Shown here: positions 6,098 through 8,511 of the stretch, in pieces
How positions within the stretch are numbered: the stretch's first letter is position 1
Layout: the number at the start of each line of letters is the position of its first letter
Origin: Candidatus Gastranaerophilales bacterium
GTDB lineage: Bacteria > Cyanobacteriota > Vampirovibrionia > Gastranaerophilales > Gastranaerophilaceae
NCBI GenBank assembly: GCA_910587245.1
Contig: CAJULX010000047.1
Span: 1-8,511 of the forward strand
Direction of reading: 5' to 3'
DNA: 8,511 nucleotides
Translations under genes and position numbers: made by a program
Notes under the pieces: generated by a model
Database searches by the model: none
Told to the model about the DNA's origin: nothing
What the model saw: the letters and a program-made list of their open reading frames with translations, nothing else

Positions 6098-7099
6098 TTA
6101 TTTAAGGCCTTCTCTAAGGCGTATAACGGCAGAACCCCACGCCATGCCTGCGCCGAATGCGCAAAGAATCGCAACAGAAGGGGTTTTAATCTTGCCTGAT
6201 TGAATACCCTCTGTCAAAGCAATAGGAACGGAAGCAGCTGATGTGTTTCCGTATTTATCAATATTTACAATAACCTTATCATCACTGAATTCAAGGCGGT
6301 TCTGTAATCCTTCTATAATTCTGAGGTTTGCCTGATGCGGTACGAGATAATCAACATCTTTAGGTTCCAATCCTGCATCTTCAAGACATTTCATGATAGA
6401 TTCCGGCATGGTTTGAACCACGAATTTATAAACTTCTTTGCCGTTCATTGTGATTTTTTTGCAGCCTTCCGTTGCAGGTTCCACAAGCGGGCAGTTATCA
6501 CCCGTTAAATTCATTGTAATAAATTTACCCATAGAGCCGTTTGCATTGACATTTAATGCAAGAATGTCATCAACACCGTCTTTTGACTCGCCGATTAAAA
6601 GCGCCCCTGCACCGTCACCGAACAGTACACAGCTTCCTCTGTCCGTCCAGTCAAGAAATTTTGAATTTGTATCCGTTGCAACGAGAAGCACATTTTTATA
6701 TTTTCCTGTCGCAATCATAGAGCGGCCGATTTCAAGCGCATAAATCATTCCTGTGCAGGCAACCGTTATATCAAATGCTATTGCATTTTTGGCGCCTATG
6801 GCATCTTGAATGACACATGCGGTTGAAGGATAGATGTTATAAGGGTTTGAGCTTGCAACGATAATTGCATCAACGTCAATTCCTTCGATGCCTGATTTTT
6901 TCATAGCATCAAGTGCGGCATTTACTCCAAAAAATGTGGAATTTTCATTACCGTTTGCAATATGTCTTTGTTTTATACCCGTTCTTGTCGAAATCCACTC
7001 GTCTGATGTGTCTAAAATTTTTGTTAAATCATCATTTGTGATAATCGTTTCGGGTACTGACATCCCGAGGGCGAGTATTTGTACGGGTTTATAATTCAT
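6098..7099 (-). CDS. fabH: 3-oxoacyl-ACP synthase III
   Basis: FabH begins fatty-acid chains by condensing an acyl-CoA primer, typically acetyl-CoA or a branched short acyl-CoA, with malonyl-ACP. It is a thiolase-fold enzyme of 333 residues. The triad is intact: Cys115 (in TVACTGM), His255 (VPHQANLRI) and Asn285 (YGNTSAAS). DEWISTRTGIKQRHIA (33-48) and LFGDGAGALLIG (159-170) are strong family signatures, and the FGAG.AWGSA motif (315-324) closes the active site. Around the nucleophile it reads ACTGM rather than the more frequent AC(S/A)GF, and the strand that usually reads V.G.E..S reads VATDTNS; both are mild variants. Primer preference cannot be told from sequence here. It follows plsX after 11 bases, with its GAGGA ribosome-binding site overlapping the plsX TAG stop. 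Confidence 0.96.
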   Translation of the reverse strand: MNYKPVQILALGMSVPETIITNDDLTKILDTSDEWISTRTGIKQRHIANGNENSTFFGVNAALDAMKKSGIEGIDVDAIIVASSNPYNIYPSTACVIQDAIGAKNAIAFDITVACTGMIYALEIGRSMIATGKYKNVLLVATDTNSKFLDWTDRGSCVLFGDGAGALLIGESKDGVDDILALNVNANGSMGKFITMNLTGDNCPLVEPATEGCKKITMNGKEVYKFVVQTMPESIMKCLEDAGLEPKDVDYLVPHQANLRIIEGLQNRLEFSDDKVIVNIDKYGNTSAASVPIALTEGIQSGKIKTPSVAILCAFGAGMAWGSAVIRLREGLK

Positions 7100-7110
7100 C
7101 TTTTATTCCT

Positions 7111-8166
7111 CTATTCAAAAAATTCTGATATTTTTTTGTTTACGCCTGTTTCCACGGCTTCTTTTGCAACACGGACAGCGTTTTTAATAGCGTAAGCCGT
7201 GCTTCTTCCATGGGCAATAACTGTTATACCCTTAACACCCAAAAGCAATGCTCCGCCGAATTCTTCATAATTAATTCTTTTGTATATGCGTTTCATAAAA
7301 GGTTTTGCAAGTAAGCCTATTATTTTTGAGATTATATTTGAATTAAATTCTTCTTTAATCATTTCAAAAAGCATTAATGAAGAGCCTTCAACTATTTTTA
7401 ATGCAACGTTTCCGACAAAACCGTCGCAAACTACAACATCGCAATCTCCGTGAAATACTTCTTTTCCTTCAATATTGCCTATAAAATTAATCTGACCGTT
7501 TTCTTTAAGCTCTTGAAGCATTCTGTGTGCGGTTTGAACAAGCTCGTTGCCTTTTCCCGCTTCTTCACCTATGTTTAAAATTCCGACAGTCGGGTTTTGT
7601 CTGCCGTACACATTTTTTACAAATGTTGAGCCCATAATTGCAAACTGGCAAAGCATTTCAGGAGTACTGCTGCTGTTTGCACCCGCATCAATTAAGCATA
7701 TGGGGTGTTTCATTGCGGGCAAAGTAACACAGATTGCTGGTCTTTCAATACCTTTTAATCTGCCTAAGCCAAAAAGGCTTGATGCCATGGCTGCCCCCGT
7801 TGAACCTGCTGCAACAACAGCATCGGAGCTTCCTTGAGCAACCGCATCAACGGAAAGAACAATTGAAGATTTCTTTTTCTTTCTGATAGCCTGACCTACA
7901 GCTTCGCCCATTTCGATAACTTCGTCGGCATGGGTAATTTTTATATCAAGCTTTGAAAAATCAACTTTAATATTATGAGAAAAATATCCGCCGCGTTTTG
8001 ATTTTATGCCGGCTTTTTGAATTTTATCAAGCTCTCTTTTGATTTCATCTTCTTTTCCGACAAGCTCAATCGGCACATTATAATCAAGGGCAGCCCAAAT
8101 GGCGCCTTTAACTATTTCTTCAGGTGCATGGTCTCCGCCCATAGCATCTATAGCTATTCTTGTCAT
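7111..8166 (-). CDS. plsX: Phosphate acyltransferase (acyl-ACP:phosphate)
   Basis: PlsX converts acyl-ACP and phosphate to acyl-phosphate, the donor used by the membrane enzyme PlsY for the first acylation of glycerol-3-phosphate. It therefore joins fatty-acid synthesis to phospholipid synthesis. The protein has 351 residues and the signatures IDAMGGDHAP (6-15), AAGSTGA (119-125), GILNIGEE (195-202), NFIGNIEG (227-234), VVCDGFVGNV (245-254) and a C-terminal AHGRS.A..I..A. A hydrophobic/basic stretch around 281-295 (KIIGLLAKPFMKRIY) corresponds to the segment thought to anchor PlsX loosely to the membrane. Residues about 52-72 form a longer loop than in the Bacillus enzyme, before HADEVIEM. 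The start ATG is 10 bases after GAGGA. It lies downstream of rpmF, as in very many bacteria, with a hairpin in the 76-base gap. Confidence 0.97.
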   Translation of the reverse strand: MTRIAIDAMGGDHAPEEIVKGAIWAALDYNVPIELVGKEDEIKRELDKIQKAGIKSKRGGYFSHNIKVDFSKLDIKITHADEVIEMGEAVGQAIRKKKKSSIVLSVDAVAQGSSDAVVAAGSTGAAMASSLFGLGRLKGIERPAICVTLPAMKHPICLIDAGANSSSTPEMLCQFAIMGSTFVKNVYGRQNPTVGILNIGEEAGKGNELVQTAHRMLQELKENGQINFIGNIEGKEVFHGDCDVVVCDGFVGNVALKIVEGSSLMLFEMIKEEFNSNIISKIIGLLAKPFMKRIYKRINYEEFGGALLLGVKGITVIAHGRSTAYAIKNAVRVAKEAVETGVNKKISEFFE

Positions 8167-8206
8167 AATACTAAATTCCTCAAAAAGTCCTACCCTGTTA
8201 AATTTG

Positions 8207-8234
8207 AAAGGCAGGCAACTTGTTACCTGCCTTT
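8207..8234. terminator. Hairpin between rpmF and plsX (possible attenuator)
   Basis: AAAGGCAGG (8207-8215) pairs perfectly with CCTGCCTTT (8226-8234), 9 bp around a 10-base loop, within the gap between rpmF and plsX. In the - strand (operon) direction the stem is followed by TTTCAAATTT, a weak U tract. In the + direction the T run is better (TTTTTGTTT). It may be a partial terminator lowering plsX-fab expression relative to rpmF, an RNA processing or stabilising element, or a block on antisense transcription. Confidence 0.55.
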
Positions 8235-8242
8235 TTGTTTAA

Positions 8243-8511
8243 TTATTCTTCGCTTTTAGCTTCTGTTTCAGCTTCAGCTTTTTTGGTTTTTCTTGTTCTT
8301 TTTGGTTTTTCTTCGGCTGTTTCAGCTTTAGTTTCTTCAACTTTAGCTTCCGTTTCTTCTTTTGCCTTTTTGGATTTTTTAACTTCTTTAGCTTCTTCAA
8401 CTTTAGATTCAAGCATAGCCTGACCTTTAGCGCTTGCTACTTTGCCTTTGTATGTTCCGCATTCGGGGCAAACTGTATGAGTTAATACAACGGCTCCGCA
8501 ATTTTTGCATG
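8243..8511 (-). CDS. rpmF: 50S ribosomal protein L32 with long charged C-terminal tail (5' end outside window)
   Basis: The open - strand frame begins at the window edge with CKNCGAVVLTHTVCPECGTY, the C-terminal half of bacterial L32, whose four cysteines (two CxxC pairs) bind zinc. The roughly 30 N-terminal residues lie beyond 8511. Ordinary L32 ends within a few residues of the following KGK, for a total near 57-60 residues. Here the frame continues for about 63 more residues of almost pure Lys, Glu, Ala and Thr (for example KVEEAKEVKKSKKAKEE and KPKRTRKTKK) before TAA. The tail should be disordered or helical and may project from the ribosome surface. No stop or frameshift separates it from the L32 domain. 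The identity is supported by the classic rpmF-plsX-fab order; operon promoters and any lipid-responsive regulator site would lie upstream, outside the window. Confidence 0.88.
   Translation of the reverse strand, partial: CKNCGAVVLTHTVCPECGTYKGKVASAKGQAMLESKVEEAKEVKKSKKAKEETEAKVEETKAETAEEKPKRTRKTKKAEAETEAKSEE
8326..8410 (-). repeat. 25-bp direct repeats inside the L32 tail
   Basis: Bases 8326-8350 and 8386-8410 match at 23 of 25 positions and are offset by 60 bases, so they stay in frame. They encode the paired peptides around EAKVEETKA and ESKVEEAKE. This suggests that the tail grew by in-frame internal duplication of 20 codons, with the rest of each unit since diverged. Confidence 0.6.

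Noticed and set aside
8220..8423. + strand open frame rich in Ser, Ala, Val, Phe and Leu opposite rpmF
   Set aside because: It is the complement of the Lys/Glu-rich L32 tail. The low-complexity sequence keeps the opposite strand open and there is no independent evidence for a gene.
1..8511. Mobile elements, CRISPR arrays, tRNA or rRNA genes
   Set aside because: No transposase or integrase genes, terminal inverted repeats, regularly spaced repeats, or tRNA-like cloverleaf sequences were found on either strand by eye.

Overview
This is an AT-rich bacterial chromosomal segment of housekeeping genes. It carries two translation genes on the + strand (the end of rplT, and pheS) and a fatty-acid/phospholipid synthesis operon on the - strand (rpmF-plsX-fabH-fabD-fabG). 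A few poorly characterised envelope-type genes lie among them. No mobile element, CRISPR array, tRNA or rRNA was seen. The gene set and base composition suit a low-GC, free-living or host-associated bacterium. A gut Vampirovibrionia/Melainabacteria-like lineage is my best guess, but this is only an impression: no marker in the window settles it, and the PheS looks more like the Bacteroidota/Chlamydia type than the usual cyanobacterial or Bacillus type.

Layout from left to right: (1) ribosomal protein L20, missing only its first few codons, then a strong hairpin terminator. (2) A two-gene - strand cassette: a 524-residue polytopic membrane protein resembling GT-C-type glycosyltransferases, overlapped at its 3' end by a small exported, charged, helical protein of unknown function. 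(3) A compact divergent promoter region. (4) pheS on the + strand, with no pheT following it. (5) A - strand operon that reads, in transcription order, rpmF (with an unusual long charged C-terminal tail), a hairpin, plsX, fabH, fabD, fabG, and an exported ankyrin-repeat protein that overlaps the fabG stop codon.

The operon's enzymes act together. FabD makes malonyl-ACP, FabH starts chains by condensing acetyl-CoA with malonyl-ACP, FabG does the first reduction of each elongation cycle, and PlsX turns finished acyl-ACP into acyl-phosphate for phospholipid synthesis. Coupling to rpmF (L32) is a widespread arrangement that ties membrane synthesis to ribosome synthesis. Tight spacing, Shine-Dalgarno sites overlapping upstream stop codons, and the TAATG junction into the ankyrin gene argue for one co-translated unit.

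Nothing here is convincingly a complete new system. The points most worth a second look are the L32 tail, the ankyrin-repeat exported protein coupled to fabG, the overlapping membrane-protein/exported-protein pair sitting between rplT and pheS, and the PheS type with its missing neighbour pheT.
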